From positions 1 to 64,000 of the forward strand of contig CANOCV010000007.1 in the NCBI GenBank assembly GCA_947564465.1: 64,000 bases of DNA, read 5' to 3'. This DNA is from an uncultured Roseburia sp. GTDB lineage: Bacteria; Bacillota; Clostridia; Lachnospirales; Lachnospiraceae. The notes under the pieces are model-generated. The model had not been told where the DNA came from. It made no database searches and saw only the letters and a list, made by a program, of their open reading frames with translations. Below are positions 24,669 to 34,265 of this stretch, piece after piece; within the stretch, counting starts at the first letter, position 1, and each line of letters opens with the position of its first letter. The position numbers were made by a program, and so were the translations under genes.

Positions 24669-27653
24669 TCATAATTGTGTACTTGCCTCTGTCTCCTCCG
24701 GCTCCGGCTTTTCTGTCTCCGTGCCGTTAACATCCGGCTCTTCCGTACTTTCCGTTCCGGTCGTCTCTGTGCTTTCTGTATCCGGCATCTCGGTTCCCGG
24801 CACCTCAGTATTATCTGCCTCGGTGCTGTCTGTTTCGGTATTCTCTGTATCCGGCTCCTGTGTATCCGGCTCCTCGGTGCCCGGATTCTCCCATGCATCT
24901 ACACGGTATGCCTTCGACCACTCTCCGTAAACCGTCAATCCGGCAGAATTTACTTCATATATTCTTATCTTATAATAGACCGCTGCATCTGTTTTTGAAT
25001 CACTGTCCGTAAAGGTATATGTGCTCTCTCCCGTCTCCGGTATCTGGTTCGCGACTGGCACATACGTTCCGTTTTCCTCATCGCTTCGTACAATCTGATA
25101 TCCGGCTGCCGCTTCGTTTTTCGTCCAGCGAAGCACTGCGCTGCCGCTCTCATCGCGCCCTGCCGTCTCTATTGTCAGCTCCTTGCTGTATGCGGTAGCG
25201 GATGCAAGCTCAGAAAATTCCGAATAAATCGTTTTATTATTCACTTTTACAAATGCACGAACCTTATAGTAATACTCCTGCCCCGTGTAATTCGGATCGT
25301 GAACATAACTGCAGGTCGCCCCATCCGTAATTGTTATCTGTCTGACATATGTACCTTCCTTTGTCCGCGATGAATATACCTGATATCCCACCGCATTCGG
25401 AACACGCTGCCACTGCAGGCCAATACGTTTTGGTCCCGGCGTAATCAGAGTTACCGACGGCTTTATCGGCTTTGGTACTGCGCTGACCGCCTCCGATGCC
25501 ACTCCCTGATATGCGTTTCCTGAAATCTGCACATACGCCGCCACCTTATAATAATAGCATTGTCCTGCGGCCACTGTATCGGTATACGTCGTCGTCTTCT
25601 GTCCTGTTACAGCAGCAACCCGTACATATCCTGTATCCTTCGAGAGAGAGCGGAATATATAATAGCCATCCGCGGCAGTTATACTCTTCCATGACAGCTT
25701 CGCCGAAGCTCCCCCCACGGAAATACTGCTTATGGAAGTCTTACCAACCGTCACCATCGCGCTTGCCGAAACGTTGGATCCCGTAAGCGTACCGCCGCCC
25801 GGAATTGCTTTGTACATCCTGATCCTGTAATAATATGTCTTTCCCATGGTAAGTCCCGTATCCGTATAAGAAGTCTGTGTATCAATCGGAATTCCATGAA
25901 TCAATTTATATGTACCGTTCTTTGAAGTTGCACGGTAAATCTGATAACCCGTTGCCGTACTGCATCTGTCCCAGGTCAGCTTAATACTTGTATTCGATGC
26001 GGATACCGCAGTAAAGCCGGTAATCTTTTTCCGCTTTGACGGCATTTTCGCAAATTTTTTCGTGCTAATTCCCGGCACCTTTTTCCACGATGACAGCCCA
26101 TCTACATATCCGATAAGATTTTTGGTAATCTTCAGGCTGTCAGGACTGTCAATATACTGATAGACATCCCATATAAAACGCCTTGCGCCGGTATTCGATT
26201 TTAAGCCCCAGCGTATCATCGCACCGCCCGGCGATAGCTCCGCGGCATTGTCTACATGTCTGCCGTAAATAAATGCCTCTATCATACTGTTCGCTTCGGA
26301 CTTATAATAGGCATATGCGTAAGCTGCAGCCTGTGTCATCTCACCTTTATCCACGGTAAATGACTGTTCGGAAAGCATTACTTTTACCGCACTGCCAAAA
26401 TGCTTTTTGACATAATTGGTAAGAACATTCAGATTCTTAAAGTTGACAATCTGTGAATCCACGGAATCTGTCGCCATCGTATCATCCCAGAATTCAGGCG
26501 GCATCAATCCCTGTGAATATGCATGGTATGCAATATACCAATTTACCTTTCCCTGCGCTTTTAATTTCTTATAGAATGTATCCAGCACGCTCTTGCTTGA
26601 AAAGTATGCCTTTCCGTCCCCGTCCGGATCATAATTCCAGTGATAATCCAGACTCAGATAAACATGCGCATTCTTATTGACGCTTCTTACCGCCGTATTC
26701 ACAATGCGGAACGCTTTCACATAATTATCCACATAGGAAGAAAGGCTCTTTCCTCCTCCGTAATTCCATTCCTTTGTATTTCCGATCTCATTACCCAAAA
26801 TCCACCCGGAAACAAGATGAGACTTTTTTCCATAACGTTCGGCCAGATAACTCATCACTGCCTCAAAAGTCTGGCACCCCGCCTTTGATGCAATCTTAAT
26901 TCCGCTGTAATTGGCACTGCTGCCTTTATACATTATAGAATCTAAATCCTTGCGCGACGAATTCTGAAGCAGCAAAATCACCGTCACCTTGCTGCCGCTC
27001 TCATTATACTGATGCACAAGCTCGTCATAGTAATCCAGAAGCTGATAATTGAAATAGTATGTCTTCCCCTTATAACGATAACCGGCGCCACCCTGCTGCA
27101 AAATACTGTTAATCGTCCAGTTAAGTACCGTATGCTGTGTGCCAAGCGCAATAGAATCGGCCGGATCTTCCGCCTGCAGTCCCTTTTTGGAATACGTCTT
27201 CGGATATGTGCTCTTATAAGATGCAAGCTTTTCAGGATTCGTTATGTATTTTGCGGTACTGATAATTCTATACTTCTTCCCGCTCTTATATGCCACCGCA
27301 AATTTCGAAAAAAGCTTACTGTTACTCTCACCGGCATTTAGAGCGACAGAAAATGTCACGGTTCCCTTCTTTGCCTTTACGGACGCAACCGGATTCTTTT
27401 TCGTCGTCTTACCCACACTCTCATAGGAATCATAGGCAATCAGGTACAGCTTTTTCCCCATTGCCTTCGTTTTCTTTTTGATTTTCGCCTTGACGGTGAC
27501 CTTCTTCCCGCTGGATCCAATCTTACATGACTGCACCGTCGCCGTCTGTTCCGCAGCCATAGCCTGACCGGAGTCCACGCACACGAAGAATGCCAAAAAC
27601 AGTCCCAGCAAAACTCCGAAATACAAACCTCGTGCGCCTTTTACTTTCCGCAT
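24669..27653 (-). CDS. Exported DUF5722-type glycosidase-like protein with fibronectin repeats
   Basis: A 994-residue surface protein. A signal peptide (LYFGVLLGLFLAFFV...AMA) is followed by a short beta domain (40-150). A TIM-barrel-like DUF5722 region (150-530) has glycosidase-like features: GWILGNEIGN, with N-E as in acid/base motifs, and VMLSEQSF, a possible nucleophile glutamate. Four or five fibronectin type III domains follow (540-920; TGYQIYRATSKNGTY, YYYRIRMYK repeats), then an ETD-rich tail of about 70 residues without a visible LPxTG motif. Substrate unknown. Its start is two bases from the MATE stop, and AGGAGG lies within the MATE coding end. Confidence 0.8.
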   Translation of the reverse strand: MRKVKGARGLYFGVLLGLFLAFFVCVDSGQAMAAEQTATVQSCKIGSSGKKVTVKAKIKKKTKAMGKKLYLIAYDSYESVGKTTKKNPVASVKAKKGTVTFSVALNAGESNSKLFSKFAVAYKSGKKYRIISTAKYITNPEKLASYKSTYPKTYSKKGLQAEDPADSIALGTQHTVLNWTINSILQQGGAGYRYKGKTYYFNYQLLDYYDELVHQYNESGSKVTVILLLQNSSRKDLDSIMYKGSSANYSGIKIASKAGCQTFEAVMSYLAERYGKKSHLVSGWILGNEIGNTKEWNYGGGKSLSSYVDNYVKAFRIVNTAVRSVNKNAHVYLSLDYHWNYDPDGDGKAYFSSKSVLDTFYKKLKAQGKVNWYIAYHAYSQGLMPPEFWDDTMATDSVDSQIVNFKNLNVLTNYVKKHFGSAVKVMLSEQSFTVDKGEMTQAAAYAYAYYKSEANSMIEAFIYGRHVDNAAELSPGGAMIRWGLKSNTGARRFIWDVYQYIDSPDSLKITKNLIGYVDGLSSWKKVPGISTKKFAKMPSKRKKITGFTAVSASNTSIKLTWDRCSTATGYQIYRATSKNGTYKLIHGIPIDTQTSYTDTGLTMGKTYYYRIRMYKAIPGGGTLTGSNVSASAMVTVGKTSISSISVGGASAKLSWKSITAADGYYIFRSLSKDTGYVRVAAVTGQKTTTYTDTVAAGQCYYYKVAAYVQISGNAYQGVASEAVSAVPKPIKPSVTLITPGPKRIGLQWQRVPNAVGYQVYSSRTKEGTYVRQITITDGATCSYVHDPNYTGQEYYYKVRAFVKVNNKTIYSEFSELASATAYSKELTIETAGRDESGSAVLRWTKNEAAAGYQIVRSDEENGTYVPVANQIPETGESTYTFTDSDSKTDAAVYYKIRIYEVNSAGLTVYGEWSKAYRVDAWENPGTEEPDTQEPDTENTETDSTEADNTEVPGTEMPDTESTETTGTESTEEPDVNGTETEKPEPEETEASTQL

Positions 27654-27655
27654 AG

Positions 27656-29035
27656 TTAATCCTCCTGTTCTTTAAAACACTCATCCAGGTGACGCATCAC
27701 ACGCCGAAGCCCCCAAAGGGTAATTAAAATAGATGCTATTTCCGCAATCGGAAACGCAAGCCACACCAACTTCAGCTCTCCTGTCAATGATAACAGATAC
27801 GCAACCGGTATCAAAACAACCAACTGTCTCGTGACGGAAACATAGAGACTGTAAATACTCTTTCCCAAGCCCTGAAAAACTCCGCTCGACACAATCGCAA
27901 AGCCCGCAAATACAAAGCTGATGCAGATAATGCGGATGGCCGGTATTCCGATCTCTAGCATATTGTCCGACGCATCAAAAAGCTTTAACATCGGTCCCGG
28001 AAATATTTCCGCCAAAAGCAGTCCGATAAACATGATAAGCACCGCATATGTCGCCCCGTATTTCATTGTCTTCTTAATCCTATCCTTATGCCCTGCCCCG
28101 TAATTATAGGCGACAATCGGAATCAAACCGTTGTTCAGCCCAAACACCGGCATAAACACAAAGCTTTGCAGTTTAAAATACACACCGAAAACGGCGGCTG
28201 CCGTAGAGGTAAATCCCATCAGTATTTTGTTCATTAAAAATACCATAAGGGAACCGATCGACTGCATCAGAATAGACGGTATCGCGACTACAAATATCTC
28301 CTTGATTACAGCCCTGTCAGGCTTCATAAGCCTAATCTGAAAGCTGACTTCCACATTGAGCCGGCAATTTAAAACAAATGCCAAAATCATCGCGCAAATC
28401 TGTCCTGTCACCGTTGCGGCGGCAGCCCCTGCGATCCCCATTTTCGGGAATCCAAAAAGTCCGAAAATCAAAATCGGATCTAAAATAATATTAATCACCG
28501 CTCCGGAAAGCTGGGTAATCATAGAACAGACTGTCCGCCCTGTCGCCTGCAGAAGACGCTCCATACACATCTGCCCGAACATACCGATGCTGACCGTCGT
28601 ACAGATTGTCATATAGCTTGTGCCGTAAGAGACAATCTCCGGGATCTCGGTTTGTACGGCAAAAAAAGGGCCGGAAAAAAGCGCGCCCAAAATCGCAAAA
28701 ACGGCATATTCTGCAAAAGCAATCAATACGGAAATATTCGCTACAATGTTCGCCTCCTGAAACCTTTTTTCCCCAAGTCTTTTCGACAACAGCGCATTTA
28801 CGCCCACTCCGGTTCCCGCCGCAAGCGCGATCATCAGCGACTGCATCGGAAACGCAAGCGACACGGCCGTAAGCGCATATTCATCAATCTTGGACACAAA
28901 AATGCTGTCCACCACATTGTAAAGCGCCTGAACCAGCATGGATACCATCATCGGCACCGACATCGTCAGCAGCAGCTTATTGACGTCCATGACACCCATC
29001 TTATTTTCCTGCGGTACTGTATTCGTTTTCTCCAT
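27656..29035 (-). CDS. MATE family efflux transporter
   Basis: About 459 residues with 12 predicted helices, NorM/DinF-like. Typical blocks include MSVPMMVSMLVQALYNVVDS, AFPMQSLMIALAAGTGVGVN and the symmetric second-half GLNNGLIPIVAYNYGAG. It exports cations or drugs using Na+ or H+. Start 29035 (MEKTN) is preferred to a TTG 33 bases upstream. It is translationally coupled to the DUF5722 gene. Confidence 0.92.
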   Translation of the reverse strand: MEKTNTVPQENKMGVMDVNKLLLTMSVPMMVSMLVQALYNVVDSIFVSKIDEYALTAVSLAFPMQSLMIALAAGTGVGVNALLSKRLGEKRFQEANIVANISVLIAFAEYAVFAILGALFSGPFFAVQTEIPEIVSYGTSYMTICTTVSIGMFGQMCMERLLQATGRTVCSMITQLSGAVINIILDPILIFGLFGFPKMGIAGAAAATVTGQICAMILAFVLNCRLNVEVSFQIRLMKPDRAVIKEIFVVAIPSILMQSIGSLMVFLMNKILMGFTSTAAAVFGVYFKLQSFVFMPVFGLNNGLIPIVAYNYGAGHKDRIKKTMKYGATYAVLIMFIGLLLAEIFPGPMLKLFDASDNMLEIGIPAIRIICISFVFAGFAIVSSGVFQGLGKSIYSLYVSVTRQLVVLIPVAYLLSLTGELKLVWLAFPIAEIASILITLWGLRRVMRHLDECFKEQED

Positions 29036-29086
29036 TGTATATACCAACCTTCTAAAATCTAATCTCAAATCTACCGTAACACGTTT

Positions 29087-29308
29087 TTATTCGTTAAATT
29101 CCACCGTGACAAAATACCCCTTTGGCGTCTCCTCTATATCTACAACCCTTCCCTCCGTAGATTTTAAACGCTCACGGAAAGAAAAATTCCCCGACATGGC
29201 ATAGGATTTTCCCAAAGTGTAATAGTAAGAGGCAGGCAGCCTCCCCTCTGTCACCGGAAGCACATCCCCCACCTCTAAAAGTCCAAGCCGCTCCATTTTA
29301 AATTTCAT
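29087..29308 (-). CDS. Small hypothetical protein
   Basis: About 73 residues beginning MKFKMERLGLLEVGDVLPV, probably cytoplasmic, with RVVDIEETPKGYFVTVEFNE at the C-terminus giving a beta-rich look. GGAG stands 11 bases before ATG 29308; a methionine three codons earlier is too close to it. No function recognised. Same strand as the MATE gene 52 bases downstream. Confidence 0.65.
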   Translation of the reverse strand: MKFKMERLGLLEVGDVLPVTEGRLPASYYYTLGKSYAMSGNFSFRERLKSTEGRVVDIEETPKGYFVTVEFNE

Positions 29309-29329
29309 CTGACGCATAACTCCACATCC

Positions 29330-29905
29330 CTACTCTTTATACTCCACGTCAATCGCATCCTCTTCTTCCTGCATCATTTTTGCAGCCTTTGTCACCCTGT
29401 ATACTACAAACAAATCGCCCAGACCGTCAAACACAAGCGCAAGCCCGACCAGCCATGTCGCCACCTCTGCCACCTGAAAATATTTCCAGATTACAAATAC
29501 ACCGAATATAATGGTTGCCGCGGAAAGCAGCATACACAGCCACCAGATATCGTCACCGTTTCTCCTGCTCTCAAGTCCGAGCTGCAAATCCTCAACGCCA
29601 TGCATAATCAAGACCACGCCTACCACAACCGATACCATCTGTGCGACAAGCTCAGGACGGACAAATATTAATACGCCCAACGCAAAAATAACGACTCCGC
29701 TTGCCAGTCCGATTCGGCTCTCCTCCCTGTTGGCCAGATAGGAAAGCGCATGCGCCAGCCCCATAACAAAAAGCACAAGTCCGATCATCCTTCCGAGCAA
29801 AATCGTAATGGCCGCCGGCCACACCATAACAACCACTCCCGTTATAATGCACAGAAGCGCGGACAATACTACATCCGCTTTTATTCTTTTTAAAATCTCC
29901 TTCAT
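29330..29905 (-). CDS. HdeD/DUF308 family membrane protein
   Basis: A 191-residue protein of six hydrophobic segments arranged as three repeated helix pairs (LLCIITGVVVMVWPAAI, GVVIFALGVLIFVRPEL, LLSAATIIFGVFVIW). This is the DUF308/HdeD layout; HdeD in enterobacteria is linked to acid resistance, but clostridial members are uncharacterised. The C-terminus is acidic. Good Shine-Dalgarno GGAGGG. Confidence 0.85.
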   Translation of the reverse strand: MKEILKRIKADVVLSALLCIITGVVVMVWPAAITILLGRMIGLVLFVMGLAHALSYLANREESRIGLASGVVIFALGVLIFVRPELVAQMVSVVVGVVLIMHGVEDLQLGLESRRNGDDIWWLCMLLSAATIIFGVFVIWKYFQVAEVATWLVGLALVFDGLGDLFVVYRVTKAAKMMQEEEDAIDVEYKE

Positions 29906-30126
29906 ACGTTTCCCTCCAATCCTGATACGGTAACTTTTATAGTAACAAAATAATTTACAATTGTCAAAACGTGTTTGCGCCCGTTTTTTCTTATATTTTT
30001 AAGATTTTTTATACTTTCTTGATTGGTTTTTGCAATGCCTTTATGCTATATTATTTTTACGCTGTATATCAAGCGTTTCTGATTCGCCGTGACATTTCTC
30101 ACCGGTTCCTGAAGGGAGGAATTTCT
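29906..30126. other. Divergent AT-rich intergenic region
   Basis: About 220 bases between the DUF308 start and the Big_2 protein start, presumably holding both promoters. An in-frame extension of the Big_2 gene reaches 29971 but lacks a ribosome-binding site and would bury the signal peptide, so it is not used. Confidence 0.4.
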
Positions 30127-31134
30127 ATGTCACGCAAAGTCAAGTTTCCATTCATTTTTCTGTTAAGCTTTATCCTTGCAGTCCTGCCTGTTTTTGGCAA
30201 TTTCAAACTTAATGTCAACGCAGCCTCCGGCTACAATTTTATTATTCTTAACAAATACTCCAAAACTTTAAATATCGGGGATGAATTTTATCTGGCCGCG
30301 ATTGTCTCAAACGGCAAAAAGCCCACCTTTTCTTCCAGTGATTCCAAAATTGCCTCGGTCAGCTCCGGCGGCAAAATCACAGCCAAAAAAGCGGGAAATG
30401 CAACAATCACGGCAAAAGCCAAGAACGCCGAAGCTATTTGCCGGATTACCGTAAACAAAACCACCATTCGGCTGAACAAAACAAAGCTCTCCTTAGAGAA
30501 CGGCAGCAGCTTCCGGCTGCACGCCACCGTGTCCACCGGCCATAAAATCACCTGGAAATCCGGCAAAAAAAGCATTGCCTCCATAAGCGAAAACGGTGTG
30601 GTAACCGCGAAAAAGCCCGGCAGTACAACTGTTACGGCAACCGCCGACAAAACCAGCGTAACCTGTAAAATTACAGTCTTAAATCCCAAGGTCACGCTAA
30701 GCCGCACGACCGCTTCCTGCTACCGCAATCAGACAATCAAGCTTTCCGTCACCTCAACCTCCAAGAGCAAGCCAAAGTGGAAAAGCAGCAAAAAAAGCGT
30801 TGCCTCCGTGGATGAAAACGGAAAAATCACAGCGTTCAAGCACGGAAGCGCCGTCATCACCGTCACCGTAGACAATGTCAGCAAAACCTGCCGGCTGACC
30901 GTAAAACAACCGAAAATCACATTCAATCCCGGCACGCTGACTTTAAAAGCCGGCGAAACCTTCACACCAAAAGTAACGGTTTCTTCCGGCAACAAACCCG
31001 TCTTTTCCAGCAGCAACATCAATATCGCAGAAGTGGATGAAAACGGCCAAATTTACGCCCGGCAGCCCGGCAAGGCATATATCTATGCCAAGGAGGACGG
31101 CATAAAGGCAAGTTTGATTCTCACTGTCCGATAA
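30127..31134 (+). CDS. Secreted protein of four Big_2 (bacterial Ig-like) domains
   Basis: About 335 residues: signal peptide (PFIFLLSFILAVLPVFG), then four Big_2 repeats of about 75 residues, each with the pattern W/F-S-S-x-x-x-x-IA-S/V-V-x-x-x-G-x-I/V-TA-x-x-x-G-x-A/T-x-I/V-T. No sorting signal or catalytic domain is visible, so it is likely a cell-wall-associated adhesin-like or structural protein. GGGAGG lies eight bases before ATG 30127. Lysine-rich throughout. Converges on the GGDEF gene. Confidence 0.85.
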   Translation: MSRKVKFPFIFLLSFILAVLPVFGNFKLNVNAASGYNFIILNKYSKTLNIGDEFYLAAIVSNGKKPTFSSSDSKIASVSSGGKITAKKAGNATITAKAKNAEAICRITVNKTTIRLNKTKLSLENGSSFRLHATVSTGHKITWKSGKKSIASISENGVVTAKKPGSTTVTATADKTSVTCKITVLNPKVTLSRTTASCYRNQTIKLSVTSTSKSKPKWKSSKKSVASVDENGKITAFKHGSAVITVTVDNVSKTCRLTVKQPKITFNPGTLTLKAGETFTPKVTVSSGNKPVFSSSNINIAEVDENGQIYARQPGKAYIYAKEDGIKASLILTVR

Positions 31135-31190
31135 CTGTTTCCAATTTTAACTACAAATTTCGGTAAGAAAAACGGCGAATCAGAATTATT

Positions 31191-32267
31191 TTATTTCTTA
31201 CAGCAAACCCTGTTCTTGCCGTCCGCCTTTGCCCTATACAATGCGGTATCCGCCTCCTCAAAGAAAGAGCTGCTTGTGCGGTAAGTTCTCGTATACTCCG
31301 CAACGCCGATGCTAATCGTAAAGCTCTTGGGTCCATCCTTGGATACAATGCTGCATGAGGCAAAATCGCGGCGTATTTTTTCCGCCGCCAAAACGGCCTC
31401 CGAAACCCGCTTTCCCGGAAAAATCATCGCAAACTCCTCTCCCCCGTACCTTGCGGCGAAATCCCTTGAACCGCAATTCTCATTCATCACACGCGCCACC
31501 GCACGGATCACCTCATCCCCGTATGCGTGACCGTATGTGTCATTTACAGATTTAAAATTGTCAATATCCGCTACAAGAATGGAAAAGTACTCATTGTCCG
31601 TCTTAAACTTCTCCATATAGTTCTCCAGTTCTTCATAAAAAGCCTCGTGATTGTACAGCTGCGTCAAAGAATCCTTCCACACCTGCGCGTCACGCTGCAA
31701 GGACGATTTGCGAACCTGCTCTTCAATCACAGCATACGCACACGCCATGGCCACAAAGACAATCATATTATCCAAAATTGTCTCGGGCGGATAACTCCAC
31801 CACTCCAAATAACGCCAAACACACAGCAAAAAGTACATAAAGACCGTTATAGCAAGCTGAATGCGCACGAGTCCCCGGCGCCTGTAAACCGATAAAAGCG
31901 AAATCGGCATGATCAGCGCCATCCCAACCATCTGTACACCCGCATGTATAAATACCGTAACGCAGGCAAACAAATTACAGGTAATGACAGAAACCAGATC
32001 AACCGTCAAATCCTTGCACCGTTCTTTGGCATTATAAATAAAAAATTTCAAAAACAGCAGCAGCGCTCCCTGCATAACGGACGGCAAGGCGAAATACAAA
32101 GCCAGATATTTCTGGTACGAATAATCCTCTCCCACCCGAAAAACAGCAAGCTTCGTTAATTCTACTACCATGCAAATGATATACACCCGCCACATGGAAC
32201 CGATTATGACCCCATCCCAGATATCTACTTCCAGCTGCCGTCTCCTTCCCTTTTCTGTTTGGCTCAT
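31191..32267 (-). CDS. Membrane GGDEF diguanylate cyclase
   Basis: About 358 residues. Six helices (residues 20-185) form an N-terminal membrane sensor module; a GGDEF domain follows (DSLTQLYNHEAF, VADIDNFKSVNDTYGHAYGD, ARYGGEEF). The active-site GGEEF is intact, so c-di-GMP synthesis is expected. The inhibitory RxxD I-site position reads GSRD: the aspartate is present and the arginine missing. Start 32267 follows AAGGTGG. Convergent with the Big_2 gene. Confidence 0.9.
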   Translation of the reverse strand: MSQTEKGRRRQLEVDIWDGVIIGSMWRVYIICMVVELTKLAVFRVGEDYSYQKYLALYFALPSVMQGALLLFLKFFIYNAKERCKDLTVDLVSVITCNLFACVTVFIHAGVQMVGMALIMPISLLSVYRRRGLVRIQLAITVFMYFLLCVWRYLEWWSYPPETILDNMIVFVAMACAYAVIEEQVRKSSLQRDAQVWKDSLTQLYNHEAFYEELENYMEKFKTDNEYFSILVADIDNFKSVNDTYGHAYGDEVIRAVARVMNENCGSRDFAARYGGEEFAMIFPGKRVSEAVLAAEKIRRDFASCSIVSKDGPKSFTISIGVAEYTRTYRTSSSFFEEADTALYRAKADGKNRVCCKK

Positions 32268-32307
32268 GCTTCCACCTTCCCCGCACAAATTGCCGAAAAT
32301 ATTACTG

Positions 32308-33225
32308 TTATTTCAGGAAACCGTTCACAATCTGTTCTTCCGCCTCCTGCTCTGTCAACCCAAGCGTCATCAGCTTAATCAACTGCTCTCCGGCTATTTT
32401 ACCGATCGCCGCTTCATGGATAAGGCTGGCATCCAAATTCGCCGCCGACAGCGACGGGATCGCATTGACCTTTGCCTGATCCATTATGATACCGTCGCAC
32501 TCCGTATGTCCGGCACACTTATTATTCCCATTTAAATGTGAAATAAATGTCTGCTCGGACTCCCCCTTTGCGACAGACCGCGAAATCACATTGGCGCTTG
32601 AATTTTCTCCGTTCAAATCTATGGTAAACTTACTCTCCGCTTTCTGCTTTCCATGCGTCATAAGCTTCTCCTTCACGATCAGAGTCGCCCCCTCCTTCAA
32701 ATCCGCCTCCGTAATACGCTCGGTCGAGTCGACGCCTTTAATCTGAACGGATTCCATCTCCATGTAACCGCCCTCATCAATATGAATCACCGTCGTCGGA
32801 TTTAAAATGCGCTCGCCGCTTCCGTCTCCCTCGCCGTAATGCTTCTCTACATAGCGCACCTTCGCATTTTTCCCGATATGGAACGTATGGATTCCGTCAT
32901 GCTCCGATGTGTCCACCCCGCAGTTATGAATACCGCACCCGGCGACAATCGTCACATCCGCATCCTCACCCACATAGAAATCATTATATACAAGATCCTT
33001 CAATCCGCTCTCACTCAAAATAACCGGTATGTGCATACTCTCATTTTTCGTCCCCGGTTTGATGATAATATCAATCCCCGGCTTATCTTCTTTTGTTACA
33101 ATGTCTATATTCGCTGTCGTATTTCTGCCCTCTAATTTTCCGTTTGTTCTTATATTATAAGCCCCCTCCGGCACCTCGTGCAGATCTGCCACCTGAGCTA
33201 ACAAGCTTTTTTGTATCTGATCCAT
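32308..33225 (-). CDS. smsB: SufB/SufD-like Fe-S scaffold subunit (SMS system)
   Basis: A 305-residue SufB/D-fold protein, much shorter than SufB (about 470), made of the beta-helix and C-terminal core. VTIVAGCGIHNCGVD gives cysteines, and HTFHIGKNAKVRYVEKHYGEG, FISHLNGNNKCAGHTECDGIIM and AIGKIAGEQLIKLMTLGL... are SufB/D hallmarks (the A-(A)-IG-x-I helix). Paired with a SufC-like ATPase 50 bases upstream, it matches the minimal two-gene SMS (SUF-like minimal) system described for anaerobes. It probably assembles Fe-S clusters for the many cluster enzymes of this host. Confidence 0.82.
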   Translation of the reverse strand: MDQIQKSLLAQVADLHEVPEGAYNIRTNGKLEGRNTTANIDIVTKEDKPGIDIIIKPGTKNESMHIPVILSESGLKDLVYNDFYVGEDADVTIVAGCGIHNCGVDTSEHDGIHTFHIGKNAKVRYVEKHYGEGDGSGERILNPTTVIHIDEGGYMEMESVQIKGVDSTERITEADLKEGATLIVKEKLMTHGKQKAESKFTIDLNGENSSANVISRSVAKGESEQTFISHLNGNNKCAGHTECDGIIMDQAKVNAIPSLSAANLDASLIHEAAIGKIAGEQLIKLMTLGLTEQEAEEQIVNGFLK

Positions 33226-33274
33226 ATTTTCACCTATCCATTTCCATTCTATTCCGTTTTATCGCAATGCGAAA

Positions 33275-34003
33275 TCACACAATCTTATCCATCAGTGTTG
33301 AGCATGCCTCCGACGTCCTAAGAAGCGTCGGCATAACCTCTTCTCTAGTTCCCACTGCGCTGACTTCGCCGTTTGCAAGCACAATAATTTTATCCGCAAT
33401 ATTTAATATGCGCTCCTGATGAGAAATAATCAAAATGGAACCGTTAATTTTCTTATGCAGCTCCTCAAATACCTGTATCAGATTATTAAAGCTCCACAAA
33501 TCAATTCCCGCTTCCGGCTCGTCAAAGATAGACAGCCTTGTTCCCCTCGCAATCACCATCGCAATCTCAATCCGCTTTAGCTCTCCGCCCGACAGGCTTG
33601 CATTTACTTCCCTGCCGATATAATCTTTTGCACACAGCCCCACCTCAGATAAGTAGGAACATGCTTCCGACACCGAAATACTTTTTCCGGCCGCAAGTGT
33701 AATAAGATCCCGGACTGTCAGCCCCTTAAAACGAACCGGCTGCTGAAAAGCAAAGCTCACGCCCGCTCTCGCACGTTCCGTAATAGACATGTCCGTAATA
33801 TCCCTGCCGTCCAAAAGAATCTGTCCGCCTGTCGGCTTGATAATTCCTGCAATCATCTTTGCAAGCGTAGACTTCCCGCCCCCATTGGGACCTGTCACAG
33901 CCACAAAACGTTCCTGTATTGTCAGATTAATATTCTTTAATATTTCCTTGTCCTTGTCATTCTCATCATTCACCTGAAAACTGATATTTTTTAATTCCAA
34001 CAT
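33275..34003 (-). CDS. smsC: SufC-like ATPase (SMS system)
   Basis: A 242-residue soluble ABC ATPase of the SufC type. Walker A GPNGGGKST (36-44), Q-loop SFAFQQPVRFKGL, signature ASLSGGELKR and Walker B LSIFDEPEAGIDLWS. The D-E-P-E-x-G-x-D form separates SufC from transport ATPases. With the adjacent SufB/D-like protein it forms a complete minimal scaffold. A good promoter lies upstream at 34051-34079. Confidence 0.85.
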   Translation of the reverse strand: MLELKNISFQVNDENDKDKEILKNINLTIQERFVAVTGPNGGGKSTLAKMIAGIIKPTGGQILLDGRDITDMSITERARAGVSFAFQQPVRFKGLTVRDLITLAAGKSISVSEACSYLSEVGLCAKDYIGREVNASLSGGELKRIEIAMVIARGTRLSIFDEPEAGIDLWSFNNLIQVFEELHKKINGSILIISHQERILNIADKIIVLANGEVSAVGTREEVMPTLLRTSEACSTLMDKIV

Positions 34004-34050
34004 CTATTTTTCCTCGTCTGCTCTATTATTCAATAAACATTATCAGCAAA

Positions 34051-34079
34051 AGCATATCATAATTTTTTCAATTTGCCAA
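34051..34079 (-). promoter_or_regulatory. Promoter of smsCB
   Basis: On the minus strand TTGGCA (34079-34074) and TATGCT (34056-34051) are separated by 17 bases, about 50 bases before the smsC start. No obvious IscR-like box was seen. Confidence 0.6.
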
Positions 34080-34265
34080 CTTACATATTATGCAGAATTG
34101 ATTGTTTTTAAGGAAAACTTAATAAAATTTTATCAAAGATTACCGTTGCTTTTTTTGCGATTTGGATTTATTCTGTTTCAAGCATAGTTGAAATAGTTTT
34201 CACATATGATTTACCTGCGGTTTATGCAGGATATAAATAATAGAAATGAAGGAGGATTTTACCAT
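34080..34265. other. Divergent intergenic region smsC / LTA synthase-like gene
   Basis: AT-rich sequence that must hold the plus-strand promoter. I find only weak -35/-10 pairs (for example TTGATT with TAAAAT) and do not assign one. Confidence 0.3.

Noticed and set aside
29971-30126. In-frame extension of the Big_2 gene
   Set aside because: No ribosome-binding site, and it would place 52 residues before a good signal peptide; ATG 30127 has GGGAGG upstream.
30288-31022. Long open frames antisense to the Big_2 gene
   Set aside because: They mirror the codon bias of the repeat-rich plus-strand gene and have no start signals.
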